NCBI RefSeq assembly: GCF_033406955.1
Contig: NZ_CP137734.1
Coordinates: forward strand, 5,146,001-5,210,000
Origin: Streptomyces violaceoruber
Lineage (GTDB): Bacteria > Actinomycetota > Actinomycetes > Streptomycetales > Streptomycetaceae
Direction: 5' to 3'
Length of the DNA stretch: 64,000 bases
The notes beneath the pieces were generated by a model, which did no database searches, was not told the origin of the DNA, and saw nothing but the letters and a program-made list of their open reading frames with translations. This document shows positions 1-9,052 of this stretch, one piece after another. The position numbers and the translations under genes are program-made. Each line of letters starts with the position of its first letter. Positions within the stretch are counted from its first letter, which is position 1.

Positions 1-105
1 GACCTGCTGCGCAAGGTGCTGCCGTGGAGCCTCGGCCTGCTGCTGGTCATGTGCCTGATCGTGGTCGGGCAGTCCACGGCGGTCCTCGGCTGGATGCTGC
101 CCTGA
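1..105 (+). CDS. C-terminal fragment of a membrane permease, possibly L-lactate permease (LctP) family
   Basis: An open frame enters from the left edge and stops at TGA 103-105, giving the last 34 residues. They are strongly hydrophobic (a run containing SLGLLLVMCLIVVG) and end shortly after a second hydrophobic stretch, as expected for the final transmembrane helix of a polytopic transporter. The ending, with a WSL...LLVMC...QST..LGWMLP pattern, resembles actinobacterial L-lactate permease C-termini. The fragment is too short for certainty. A perfect palindrome CCGCCCGGGCGG lies just after the stop (about 126-137) and could contribute to transcript ending, but it has no T-tract. Confidence 0.5.
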   Translation, partial: DLLRKVLPWSLGLLLVMCLIVVGQSTAVLGWMLP

Positions 106-196
106 CGCTGCCTGACCTCAGGGAACCGCCCGGGCGGCCCGTCGGTCCTTACGGGGTAGTTTGTGGGCTCCGACAGGACTTTCAGGAAGGTTGGCC

Positions 197-1561
197 GTGG
201 CTGCTGATCTGTCGCAGATCGTGAAGGCGTACGACGTGCGCGGTGTCGTCCCGGACCAGTGGGACGAGTCGCTGGCCGAGCTGTTCGGCGCGGCCTTCGT
301 CGAGCTGACCGGCGCGGGCGCCATCGTGGTCGGCCACGACATGCGGCCCTCGTCCCCGGGCCTGTCCGACGCCTTCGCGCGCGGTGCGGCGGCCCGCGGC
401 GCCGACGTGACCGGGATCGGCCTGTGCTCCACCGACCAGCTGTACTACGCCTCCGGCGCGCTCGGCCTGCCGGGCGCCATGTTCACGGCCTCGCACAACC
501 CCGCCCAGTACAACGGCATCAAGCTGTGCCGCGCGGGCGCCGCCCCGGTCGGCCAGGACACCGGCCTCGCCGAGATCCGCGCCCTGGTGGAACGCTGGAG
601 CGAGGCGGGCGCCCCGGAGCCGTCCGCCCGCCCCGGCACCGTCACCCGGCGCGACACCCTCGCCGACTACGCGGCCCACCTGCGCTCCCTCGTCGACCTC
701 ACCGGCATCAGGCCCCTCAAGGTCGTCGTCGACGCGGGCAACGGCATGGGCGGCCACACCGTCCCCACGGTCTTCGCCGGCCTGCCCCTCGACCTGGTGC
801 CGATGTACTTCGAACTGGACGGCACCTTCCCCAACCACGAGGCCAACCCGCTCGACCCGGCCAACCTCGTCGACCTCCAGCGGCGCGTCCGCGAGGAGGG
901 CGCCGACCTCGGTCTCGCCTTCGACGGCGACGCCGACCGCTGCTTCGTCGTCGACCAGGACGGCGAGCCGGTCTCCCCGTCCGCCGTCACCGCCCTCGTG
1001 GCCGCCCGCGAGCTGGCCCGCAACGGGGGCAAGGGCACCGTCATCCACAACCTGATCACCTCCCGGTCCGTCCCCGAGGTCGTCCGGGAGAACGGCGGCA
1101 CACCGGAACGCACGCGCGTGGGCCACTCCTTCATCAAGGCCGAGATGGCCAGGACCGGCGCCATCTTCGGCGGCGAGCACTCCGCCCACTACTACTTCCG
1201 GGACTTCTGGAACGCCGACACCGGCATGCTGGCCGCCCTCCACGTCCTCGCCGCCCTCGGCGAGCAGGACCGCCCGCTGTCCGCCCTGGTCGCCGCCTAC
1301 GACCGCTACGCCGGCTCCGGCGAGATCAACTCCACCGTCGACGACCAGCAGGCCCGCCTCGCCGCGATCCGGGCCGCCTACGAGGGCCGCGACGACATCA
1401 CCGTGGACGACCTGGACGGCCTCACCGTCCAGGCGCCCGACTGGTGGTTCAACGTCCGCCCGTCCAACACCGAGCCGCTGCTCCGCCTGAACGCGGAGGC
1501 CCGCGACGAGGCGACGATGACGAAGGTGCGCGACGAGGCCTTGGCGATCATCCGGGCGTGA
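197..1561 (+). CDS. manB: Phosphomannomutase/phosphoglucomutase
   Basis: Alpha-D-phosphohexomutase superfamily enzyme of 454 aa, predicted to interconvert mannose-6-phosphate and mannose-1-phosphate in the cytosol for GDP-mannose synthesis. Visible motifs are the catalytic phosphoserine loop TASHNP (Ser99), the metal-binding loop DGDADR (Asp243/245/247), the sugar-recognition GGEHS near residue 325, and the C-terminal phosphate-binding RPSNTEP near residue 421. The frame is open from ATG 161, but GTG 197 is preferred. It has AGGAAGG 6 nt upstream and gives the usual N-terminus (SQIVKAYDVRG). A TAGTTT hexamer at 157-162 is a weak -10 candidate. The gene heads a same-strand run of Trm112-like, SIS-domain and manA genes, which supports a mannose-metabolism role. 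An 80-bp dispersed repeat lies just downstream. Confidence 0.93.
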   Translation: MAADLSQIVKAYDVRGVVPDQWDESLAELFGAAFVELTGAGAIVVGHDMRPSSPGLSDAFARGAAARGADVTGIGLCSTDQLYYASGALGLPGAMFTASHNPAQYNGIKLCRAGAAPVGQDTGLAEIRALVERWSEAGAPEPSARPGTVTRRDTLADYAAHLRSLVDLTGIRPLKVVVDAGNGMGGHTVPTVFAGLPLDLVPMYFELDGTFPNHEANPLDPANLVDLQRRVREEGADLGLAFDGDADRCFVVDQDGEPVSPSAVTALVAARELARNGGKGTVIHNLITSRSVPEVVRENGGTPERTRVGHSFIKAEMARTGAIFGGEHSAHYYFRDFWNADTGMLAALHVLAALGEQDRPLSALVAAYDRYAGSGEINSTVDDQQARLAAIRAAYEGRDDITVDDLDGLTVQAPDWWFNVRPSNTEPLLRLNAEARDEATMTKVRDEALAIIRA

Positions 1562-1596
1562 GCGGCCGCCGCCGGGTATCCGTGCCGCCCCGGCCG

Positions 1597-1675
1597 CTGC
1601 GGGCAGTCGTGCCTCCCCCCAGGGCCTGAACGGCCTGGAGGTACCCCCGGGCGGCACGGGCGGGCGCAGCGGCAC
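1597..1675 (+). repeat. Dispersed ~80-bp intergenic palindromic repeat, copy A
   Basis: This block begins 35 nt after the manB stop. It reappears almost unchanged, in inverse orientation, at 43950-44029 (over 90 percent identical by eye; differences are a C-run of 6 versus 5, a G/T change, a 1-nt indel and a few changes at the far end). It contains imperfect internal complementarity (CCTCCCCC...AGGCC against GGCCTGGAGG, and GTGCC against GGCAC), so its RNA or single-stranded form could fold into a long hairpin. It encodes no plausible protein. It may serve as a terminator or processing element for manB, or be a mobile miniature element. Confidence 0.75.
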
Positions 1676-1813
1676 ACCCGCGAGCGCCGGGCCCCGGCAC
1701 CGTCTCCCCAGCACCAACGCCCGGTTCAAGGTGGGCCACCCGCACGGGCCCGCCCCGGCGGTACCCTGACCAGCACATCCGCACAAGCCCCACCGCCCCC
1801 GAAGGGAACCCCC

Positions 1814-1984
1814 ATGCCGCTCGAAGCCGGCCTCCTGGAGATCCTCGCCTGCCCCGCCTGCCACGCCCCCCTCGAGGAGCGGGACGCGGAGCTGATCTGC
1901 ACCGGCCAGGACTGCGGCCTGGCCTACCCGGTGCGCGACGGCATCCCCGTCCTCCTCGTCGACGAGGCCCGCCGCCCCGAGTAA
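1814..1984 (+). CDS. Trm112-family small zinc-ribbon-like protein
   Basis: A 56-residue protein preceded by GAAGGGAA (1801-1808), a good ribosome binding site before ATG 1814. It starts with LLEILACPACHAPLE and carries C-x2-C then two further cysteines (CTGQDC) before YPVRDGIPVLL. This is the signature of the Trm112/UPF0434 (YcaR) family. In eukaryotes and archaea Trm112 activates methyltransferases; the bacterial role is not settled. The Cys pattern suggests a small metal-binding fold. In actinobacteria this gene commonly sits between manB and the SIS-domain isomerase, as here. Confidence 0.88.
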   Translation: MPLEAGLLEILACPACHAPLEERDAELICTGQDCGLAYPVRDGIPVLLVDEARRPE

Positions 1985-2071
1985 CCGCCAGCCAGGCGAC
2001 CGGCAACCCGGCGACGACCCCGCGCACCCGCGCATCCGAACGAACGCCCCGGCGATCGGAGACCTGCCGCC

Positions 2072-3199
2072 ATGCTCGACGAATCGCTCCTCGACGCCCC
2101 GGAGCGCCTCACCCAGGCCGACCGCCGCGGCCTGCTCCGCGGCGCCGCCGAGGCCGGTGCCCGCGTCCGCACCGCCGCCCGGCACGCCGCCGAAGCCGGC
2201 GTCGGCAACCTCAAGCCGGACGGCCGCCCCCGCGCCGTACTGATCGCAGGGCCCGGCGCCGCCGCCACCCACGCCGCCGACCTCCTCGGCACCCTCGCCG
2301 GGGCGGGCAGCCCCGTCACCCGCCTCGCCCCCACCGGCGTCGCCCCCGCCGCGGGCGCCCTGCGCTGGGAACTGCCCGGCTGGGCCGGCTCCGTGGACCT
2401 CCTGCTGATCGCCACACCCGACGGCGCCGAGCCTGGCCTGTCCCTCCTCGCCGAACAGGCCTACCGCAGGGGCTGCACGGTCGTCGCCGTCGCCCCCGCC
2501 CGCTCCCCGCTCAACGACGCGGTGAGCGCCTCCCGCGGCCTGTTCATCCCGATGGCGACCGCCCCCTACGACCACGACGAGCCCCTCGCCGGCGCCGCCC
2601 CCGGCGTCCTGTGGGCGCTGCTCACGCCGCTCCTCGCCCTGCTGGACCGCACCGGCCTGCTCGAGGCGCCGCCCGAGGCCATCGACAAGGTCGCCGACCG
2701 CCTCGACCAGATCGCCGAACGCTGCGGGCCCGCCATCGTGACCTACAGCAACCCCGCCAAGACCCTGGCGTCCGAACTGGCCGAGACCCTCCCCGTCGTC
2801 TGGACCGAGGGCACCTCCGCCGGACCCGCGGGCCGCCGCTTCGCGGCCGCCCTCGCCGAACTGGCCGGCACCCCCGCGGTCGTCGCCGACCTGCCCGAGG
2901 CGCTCGCCGCGCACAACGCACTGCTCGCCGGCCGGCTCGCCGCCGGCGCCGACCCCGACGACTTCTTCCGCGACCGCGTCGACGAACCGCCCGCCCTCCA
3001 CGCGCGCGTGGTCCTCCTGCGCGACCGCCCCAGCGGCGGTCTCACGGCCGCTCCCAACGCCCGCGACCTGGCCCTCGGCCACGACACACCGATCAGCGAG
3101 CTGGAACCGGAGGAGGGCGGCGAACTGGAGACCCTCGCCGAACTGATCGCCATCACGGATTTCGCCGCCGTCTACCTGGCGCTCGCCTCGGGAGCCTGA
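2072..3199 (+). CDS. SIS-domain phosphosugar isomerase-like protein
   Basis: A 375-residue cytosolic protein starting MLDESLLDAPERL. The centre holds Rossmann-like SIS features (RAVLIAGPGAAATHAADLLG, then LLLIATPDGAEPGLSLLAEQA). The C-terminal half (AIVTYSNPAKTLASELAETLP...VVWTEGTSAGPAGRRFAAALAE) resembles the bifunctional phosphoglucose/phosphomannose isomerase C-terminal domain. Its place between manB and manA supports isomerisation of glucose-6-P and mannose-6-P or control of that flux. The catalytic residues of characterised bifunctional enzymes were not mapped. There is no strong ribosome binding site, but the start matches family N-termini. Confidence 0.8.
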   Translation: MLDESLLDAPERLTQADRRGLLRGAAEAGARVRTAARHAAEAGVGNLKPDGRPRAVLIAGPGAAATHAADLLGTLAGAGSPVTRLAPTGVAPAAGALRWELPGWAGSVDLLLIATPDGAEPGLSLLAEQAYRRGCTVVAVAPARSPLNDAVSASRGLFIPMATAPYDHDEPLAGAAPGVLWALLTPLLALLDRTGLLEAPPEAIDKVADRLDQIAERCGPAIVTYSNPAKTLASELAETLPVVWTEGTSAGPAGRRFAAALAELAGTPAVVADLPEALAAHNALLAGRLAAGADPDDFFRDRVDEPPALHARVVLLRDRPSGGLTAAPNARDLALGHDTPISELEPEEGGELETLAELIAITDFAAVYLALASGA

Positions 3200-3249
3200 C
3201 CCCGGCACACCATCGCCCACGCACCCGCACGCACCGGCAGAGAGAGCCC

Positions 3250-4401
3250 ATGGACCGCCTCGACAACACCGTCCGCCCCTACGCCTGGGGTTCCACCACC
3301 GCGATCCCGACCCTGCTCGGGACCGAGCCGACCGGCGAACCGCAGGCGGAGATGTGGATGGGCGCCCACCCCGGCGCCCCCTCCCGCACCGGCCGGGGCA
3401 CCCTCGCCGAGGTCGTCGACGCCGACCCCGAGAAGGAACTGGGCGCCGCGTCCGTGGCCAGGTTCGGCCCCCGGCTGCCCTTCCTCCTCAAGCTCCTCGC
3501 CGCCGGCGCCCCGCTCTCCCTCCAGGTCCACCCCGACCTCGCCCAGGCCAGGGCCGGTTACGAGGACGAGGAGCGCCGCGGCGTCCCCCTGGACGCCCCG
3601 CACCGCAACTACAAGGACGCCAACCACAAGCCCGAACTGGTCTGCGCCCTCACCGACTTCGACGGCCTGTGCGGCTTCCGCGCCCCGGCCGAGACGGCCG
3701 ACCTGCTCGACGGCCTGGGCGTCGCCTCCCTCAAGCCGTACGTCGACCTGCTGCGCGCCCACCCCGAGGACGCCGCCCTGCGCGAGGTCCTCACCGCGAT
3801 CCTCACCGCCGACCCCGAGGAGATGTCCCACACCGTCACCGAGACCGCGGCCGCCTGCGACCGCCTCGGCGGCGCCTACCGGCCGTACGCCGACATCGCC
3901 CACCACTACCCGGGCGACCCCGGCGTCCTCGCCGCGATGCTCCTCAACCACGTCCGGCTCCAGCCCGGCGAGGCCCTCTACCTCGGCGCCGGCATCCCCC
4001 ACGCCTACCTCAACGGCCTCGGCGTCGAGATCATGGCCAACTCCGACAACGTCCTGCGCTGCGGGCTCACCCCCAAGCACGTCGACGTCCCCGAACTCCT
4101 GCGCATCGTCCGCTTCGAGGCCGGCGACCCCGGCATCCTGCGCCCGGAGGCGTCCCCCGACGGCGAAGAGGTCTACGACACCCCGATCGACGAGTTCCGC
4201 CTGAGCCGCTACGTCCTGCCCGAGGGCGCCGGCGCCCACGACCTGACCCTGCCCACCCCGCAGATCCTGCTCTGCACGGCGGGCACCGTACGAGCGGGCG
4301 AACACGAACTGGCCCCCGGCCGCTCCGTCTTCGTACCGGCGCACGAAAAGGCCGAAGTGTCCGGAACCGGCACGCTCTTCCGGGCCACCGTGCGCGTCTG
4401 A
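3250..4401 (+). CDS. manA: Mannose-6-phosphate isomerase, class I
   Basis: A zinc-dependent isomerase of 383 aa interconverting fructose-6-P and mannose-6-P. It starts MDRLDNTVRPYAWGSTTAIP, the characteristic class I opening. Metal ligands can be placed in LSLQVHPD (Gln92, His94), KPELVCAL (Glu129) and GAGIPHAYL (His251). The C-terminal cupin region ends at a normal length. The ORF is open far upstream, but ATG 3250 follows GAGAGAGCC and gives the conserved N-terminus. It lies 50 nt after the SIS gene on the same strand and is probably co-transcribed with manB, so manA and manB together supply mannose-1-phosphate for GDP-mannose and envelope glycosylation. Confidence 0.93.
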   Translation: MDRLDNTVRPYAWGSTTAIPTLLGTEPTGEPQAEMWMGAHPGAPSRTGRGTLAEVVDADPEKELGAASVARFGPRLPFLLKLLAAGAPLSLQVHPDLAQARAGYEDEERRGVPLDAPHRNYKDANHKPELVCALTDFDGLCGFRAPAETADLLDGLGVASLKPYVDLLRAHPEDAALREVLTAILTADPEEMSHTVTETAAACDRLGGAYRPYADIAHHYPGDPGVLAAMLLNHVRLQPGEALYLGAGIPHAYLNGLGVEIMANSDNVLRCGLTPKHVDVPELLRIVRFEAGDPGILRPEASPDGEEVYDTPIDEFRLSRYVLPEGAGAHDLTLPTPQILLCTAGTVRAGEHELAPGRSVFVPAHEKAEVSGTGTLFRATVRV

Positions 4402-4515
4402 CCCGCGCCCGACGGGGCATCCGGCACGTCGGGGCCCGCGCGGGCTGCAACAATGGCGCACCGCAAAGGCGGGGCAAAGCCGGCCACAGTTGAAGGCGAA
4501 GGGACAACGCGACAC

Positions 4516-5496
4516 ATGAGCGCGTCAGGCGGTACCAAGGCGATCGTGGCGGCACTGCTCGCCAACCTCTCGATCGCGGTGGCGAAATTCGTGGCGTTCC
4601 TCTTCAGCGGATCGTCGTCGATGCTCGCCGAGTCCGTGCACTCCCTCGCCGACTCCGGCAACCAGGGCCTGCTGCTCCTGGGCGGCAAGCGCGCCCAGCG
4701 CGAGGCCACCCCGCAACACCCCTTCGGCTTCGGCCGCGAGCGCTACATCTACGCCTTCCTCGTCTCCATCGTGCTCTTCTCCGTCGGCGGCATGTTCGCC
4801 CTCTACGAGGGCTACGAGAAGATCAAGCACCCGCACGAACTGGAGCACTGGTACTGGCCGGTGGGCGTCCTGGTCTTCGCGATCATCGCCGAGGGGTTCT
4901 CCTTCCGGACCGCCATCAAGGAGTCCAACCCGCTGCGCGGCAAGAAGTCCTGGAAGGAGTTCGTCCGCCACGCCAAGGCCCCGGAGCTGCCGGTCGTCCT
5001 CCTGGAGGACCTCGGCGCCCTGGTCGGCCTGATCCTCGCTCTCGGCGGCGTCGGCCTCGCCCTGCTCACCGGCGACGGCGTCTGGGACGGCATCGGCACC
5101 CTGTGCATCGGCATCCTGCTCATCCTGATCGCGCTGGTCCTCGCCGCCGAGACCAAGTCCCTGCTGCTCGGCGAGGCCGCAGGCGTCGAGGCGGTCCAGC
5201 AGATCGAGGCCGCGGTCGTCGCCGGCGACACCGTCACCGGCATCATCCACATGCGCACCCTCCACCTCGGCCCCGAGGAACTGCTCGTCGCCGCCAAGAT
5301 CGCCGTCCGGCACGACGGCACGGCCACGGAGATCGCCTCCGCGATCGACGCCGCCGAGTCCCGGATCCGCGAGGCGGTCCCGATCGCCCGCGTCATCTAC
5401 CTGGAACCGGACATCTACAGCGAGGCCGAGGCCGCCAAGGGCCCCGACCCCGAGGCGACCCCCGGCGGCCCGACCGCCCCGCCCGCGGCCCACTGA
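4516..5496 (+). CDS. Cation diffusion facilitator (CDF) family efflux transporter
   Basis: A 326-residue membrane protein. The N-terminal half has the CDF pattern SSSMLAESVHSLADSGNQGLLLLG in transmembrane helix 2. It is followed by YIYAFLVSIVLFSVGGMFALYEGYEKI, a helix with PVVLLEDLGALVGLILALGG and another hydrophobic helix, then a cytosolic ferredoxin-like C-terminal domain (GIIHMRTLHLGPEELLVAAK). Such proteins export Zn, Mn or Fe by proton antiport; the metal cannot be read from the sequence. The frame extends upstream to ATG 4453, but ATG 4516 has CGAAGGGA upstream and begins MSASGGTKAIVAALLAN as in relatives. The C-terminal tail is Pro/Ala-rich. Confidence 0.88.
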   Translation: MSASGGTKAIVAALLANLSIAVAKFVAFLFSGSSSMLAESVHSLADSGNQGLLLLGGKRAQREATPQHPFGFGRERYIYAFLVSIVLFSVGGMFALYEGYEKIKHPHELEHWYWPVGVLVFAIIAEGFSFRTAIKESNPLRGKKSWKEFVRHAKAPELPVVLLEDLGALVGLILALGGVGLALLTGDGVWDGIGTLCIGILLILIALVLAAETKSLLLGEAAGVEAVQQIEAAVVAGDTVTGIIHMRTLHLGPEELLVAAKIAVRHDGTATEIASAIDAAESRIREAVPIARVIYLEPDIYSEAEAAKGPDPEATPGGPTAPPAAH

Positions 5497-5572
5497 CCGC
5501 CGCCCGCCCTCACCCTGTGTGAACGTCCGGAAGTGTTCGGAGGCGGACTGGGGACGGCGGGCGCCCGCGGTG

Positions 5573-5578
5573 TAGCTT
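5573..5578 (+). promoter_or_regulatory. ahcY: Weak -10-like hexamer upstream of ahcY
   Basis: TAGCTT in the context GTGTAGCTTGGGAC fits the TANNNT form of HrdB-type -10 elements. It lies about 195 nt before the ahcY start, in a 273-nt gap that otherwise holds no gene. No convincing -35 (TTGACA-like) is seen 16-18 nt upstream, so this is only a candidate. It would give a long leader that includes the hairpin over the ribosome binding site. Confidence 0.3.
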
Positions 5579-5740
5579 GGGACGGAGCCAGACGTCGCTG
5601 CTGATGGCGGTCGGGCGGTCCAGGACGGGCCGGCCGAGGGAGAGAGGGCCTCCGACGGACTGCGCTGCGCGTACGCGGGCATGCCTGTGTCCTCTTCTGG
5701 GCACCCCTGTGTCCGCCGCCGCGCAGGTCAGCCGTACCCA

Positions 5741-5760
5741 CCTCGACCCAACCCGAGGAG
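5741..5760 (+). promoter_or_regulatory. ahcY: ahcY leader hairpin overlapping the ribosome binding site
   Basis: CCTCG (5741-5745) can pair perfectly with CGAGG (5754-5758) across an 8-nt loop. The right arm overlaps the GAGGAG Shine-Dalgarno sequence (5755-5760), which lies 9 nt before the ATG at 5770. Folded, it would hide the ribosome binding site. The stem is short (5 bp, all but one G-C), so its effect is inferred. The leader does not match the SAH riboswitch pattern I know. Confidence 0.4.
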
Positions 5761-5769
5761 CAGCCCGTA

Positions 5770-7227
<1,458 letters not shown>

Positions 7228-7244
7228 GTCACCGGTTCCTCCGA

Positions 7245-7279
7245 GGCAGGCCCCCGCACCCCCGTGCCGGGGGCCTGCC
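7245..7279 (+). terminator. Strong hairpin terminator after ahcY
   Basis: A perfect 12-bp GC stem (GGCAGGCCCCCG at 7245-7256 with CGGGGGCCTGCC at 7268-7279) has a C-rich 11-nt loop that can pair further. It begins 18 nt after the ahcY stop. There is no long T-tract, which is usual for Streptomyces terminators. Confidence 0.8.
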
Positions 7280-7337
7280 CCATTGGCGCCGCGGCCGCAT
7301 CAGCGGCCGGACCAGCCCGTCACCACCCAGGACACCC

Positions 7338-7952
7338 ATGCCCCGCGGCCGTTATTCGCTCCACGATCCGCACGACCACACCCCCCTCGCAGAAGAACAC
7401 TTCCAATGCGCCCCCGGCCCCTCCGGCTGGCGCTACGCCTCCCGGCTGACCACGCCCACCGGGGACCACCAAGGCTCGGTCGACCTCGCCATCGACGAAC
7501 TCGGCCGCCCCATCCGCCTCGAACTGCACGCCGCCGACTGGCAGGTCCGCGGTGCCGCCATCGACGGCGTCACCTGGGTCCGGACCGACCCCACCGGAAT
7601 CCACGCCACCGAAGGCAATGCGCGCGCCCACGCCTTCACCGGCACCTCCCCGGCCTTCCTCGTCGCCGTCGCCCGTCTCCTGCGCCTCACCCCCTCGGAA
7701 TCAGCCACCCGCGTACGCCTCGTCGCCCTCACCGATCCGGTCCTCGCCCCCCGCACGGTGGACCAGTCCTGGGCCTTGCTGAACAGAGAAGCACACGCCA
7801 CTGACAACGGCCCCCTCACCGTGGACGAATACCAGGTCACAGCCCTGGACACGGGCGAGCAGTACGCCGTGCACATCGCCGGCGACGTCGTGCTCGCGGC
7901 CCCCGGGATCGAGCTGGAGGACCTGGAGACACCACCGTCCGTGTTCCCGTGA
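7338..7952 (+). CDS. Conserved hypothetical protein
   Basis: A 204-residue soluble protein starting MPRGRYSLHDPHDHTPLAEEHF, with no signal peptide and no transmembrane segment. I do not recognise a named family. The sequence suggests a beta-rich fold (WRYASRLTTPTGDHQGSVDLAIDELGR, then VRLVALTDPVLAPRTVDQSW) like the all-beta actinobacterial proteins that modify or bind small ligands. It follows the ahcY terminator and is convergent with the RDD gene, whose stop lies 20 nt away. It is probably transcribed alone. Confidence 0.7.
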   Translation: MPRGRYSLHDPHDHTPLAEEHFQCAPGPSGWRYASRLTTPTGDHQGSVDLAIDELGRPIRLELHAADWQVRGAAIDGVTWVRTDPTGIHATEGNARAHAFTGTSPAFLVAVARLLRLTPSESATRVRLVALTDPVLAPRTVDQSWALLNREAHATDNGPLTVDEYQVTALDTGEQYAVHIAGDVVLAAPGIELEDLETPPSVFP

Positions 7953-7972
7953 GCGGCCCGGACGGGTCCTGC

Positions 7973-8926
7973 CTACGCCGGCGGCACGAACCCGGTTCCC
8001 GGGCGGCGGTCCGGCGGCACGTCCCGCGGCACCTCGAGGCCGCCACCAGGTGACGGCGCGGGCGGCGGGGCAGTCGGCGGAGCGGTCGGCACAGGTGGCG
8101 GGGCTGTCGGTACAGCCGGCCGGGCGGGCGGCGCGGGAGCCACGGGCACCGCCCAGGCAGCCGTCCCCTCCGCCGAAGCGCCGCCGAACGCCCGCCGGGC
8201 CTCCCGGGCCTGCCGTTCCTGCAGCACCGCCGCCAGATACGCGGGCGGCGGCACCTCCCGCGGCACCGGAGCCCCCGTACGGGCCGCCACGTTCGCGGCG
8301 AGCCGCTCGGCCATGGCCCAGCCGACCCGCGGATCCAGCTGCCCCATCCGCGCCAGGTACTGACGGACGGCAAGCCACAGATCGTCGGGCACCGCGGACA
8401 GGTCGAGTCCCGAGAACCGGCCCGCCAGCCAGGGCGGAGGCGGCGGCATGAAGCCCGCCGACGAGAACGGCACCCTCTCCCGCACGACGAGCGTGCCCGC
8501 GAACACGTCGCCGAGCCGCCGTCCCCGCGCCGACACCAGCGAGGCGACACAAGCGATGACGCCGAGCGTCATGAGGATCTCGATCACCCCGATCAAGCCC
8601 CGCACCAACGAGTGCCGGAACCGGATCGGCCCGCCGTCGTCCCGTACCACCCGCAGCCCGCAGGCCATCTTCCCGAGCGAGCGCCCGTGGCTCAGCGTCT
8701 CGACGGCGATCGGCCCACCGACCAGTACGAGGACGAAGGTCGCGATCGACAGCGCGGTCTGGGCGGCCACGTCCAAGGACGCGGTGGCCACCATCAGCGC
8801 GATGGTCACCGCCACATAGACGGCCACGGCCACCGCCAGATCGAGCAGGACGGCCAGTGCCCTGCTGGGCAGCCTCGCGGGGCGCAGCTCCAGCGCCACG
8901 GCCTCGCCCGTCACCAGCTCGCTCAC
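7973..8926 (-). CDS. RDD family membrane protein
   Basis: A 317-residue inner-membrane protein. The RDD domain spans roughly residues 15-150. It has Arg in the first helix region (LPSRALAVLLDLAVAVAVYV), a second helix, the GRSLGKMACGLRVVRDDGG motif, and a third helix followed by RGRRLGDVFAGTLVVRERVP. The cytoplasmic C-terminal half is Pro/Ala-rich low-complexity sequence ending GTGFVPPA. Start GTG 8926 is preferred because AAGGAC lies 9 nt upstream and the RDD domain begins soon after; the frame is open further upstream without support. It is divergent from the SpoIIM-like gene. RDD and SpoIIM-like proteins are repeatedly found with MoxR/DUF58 genes in actinobacteria; function unknown. Confidence 0.88.
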   Translation of the reverse strand: MSELVTGEAVALELRPARLPSRALAVLLDLAVAVAVYVAVTIALMVATASLDVAAQTALSIATFVLVLVGGPIAVETLSHGRSLGKMACGLRVVRDDGGPIRFRHSLVRGLIGVIEILMTLGVIACVASLVSARGRRLGDVFAGTLVVRERVPFSSAGFMPPPPPWLAGRFSGLDLSAVPDDLWLAVRQYLARMGQLDPRVGWAMAERLAANVAARTGAPVPREVPPPAYLAAVLQERQAREARRAFGGASAEGTAAWAVPVAPAPPARPAVPTAPPPVPTAPPTAPPPAPSPGGGLEVPRDVPPDRRPGTGFVPPA

Positions 8927-9052
8927 GCCCGCCGTCCTTCCCCTGGCTGCCCCCGTCCCCGCCAGTCTGCCAAGCTGAGGACGCACCGCGCCGCAGTACG
9001 ACAAGCTGATCCACGACGAGCCGCTGACGATAGCCGAGGAGCAGGCACACCG

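Noticed and set aside
24..224. Small open frames inside the permease 3' end and the manB leader
   Set aside because: Out of frame with both clear genes and without a ribosome binding site.
182..3220. Very long minus-strand open frame (1012 codons) over manB to the SIS gene
   Set aside because: It lies antisense to clear genes with matching motifs and is Gly/Gln/Arg/Val-rich low-complexity. Such shadow frames are common at about 72 percent GC.
5497..5769. SAH riboswitch upstream of ahcY
   Set aside because: Expected placement, but I could not find the conserved core (CCGAGGRGCG...GGCUCGG-type) in the leader. Only the short hairpin over the ribosome binding site is supported.
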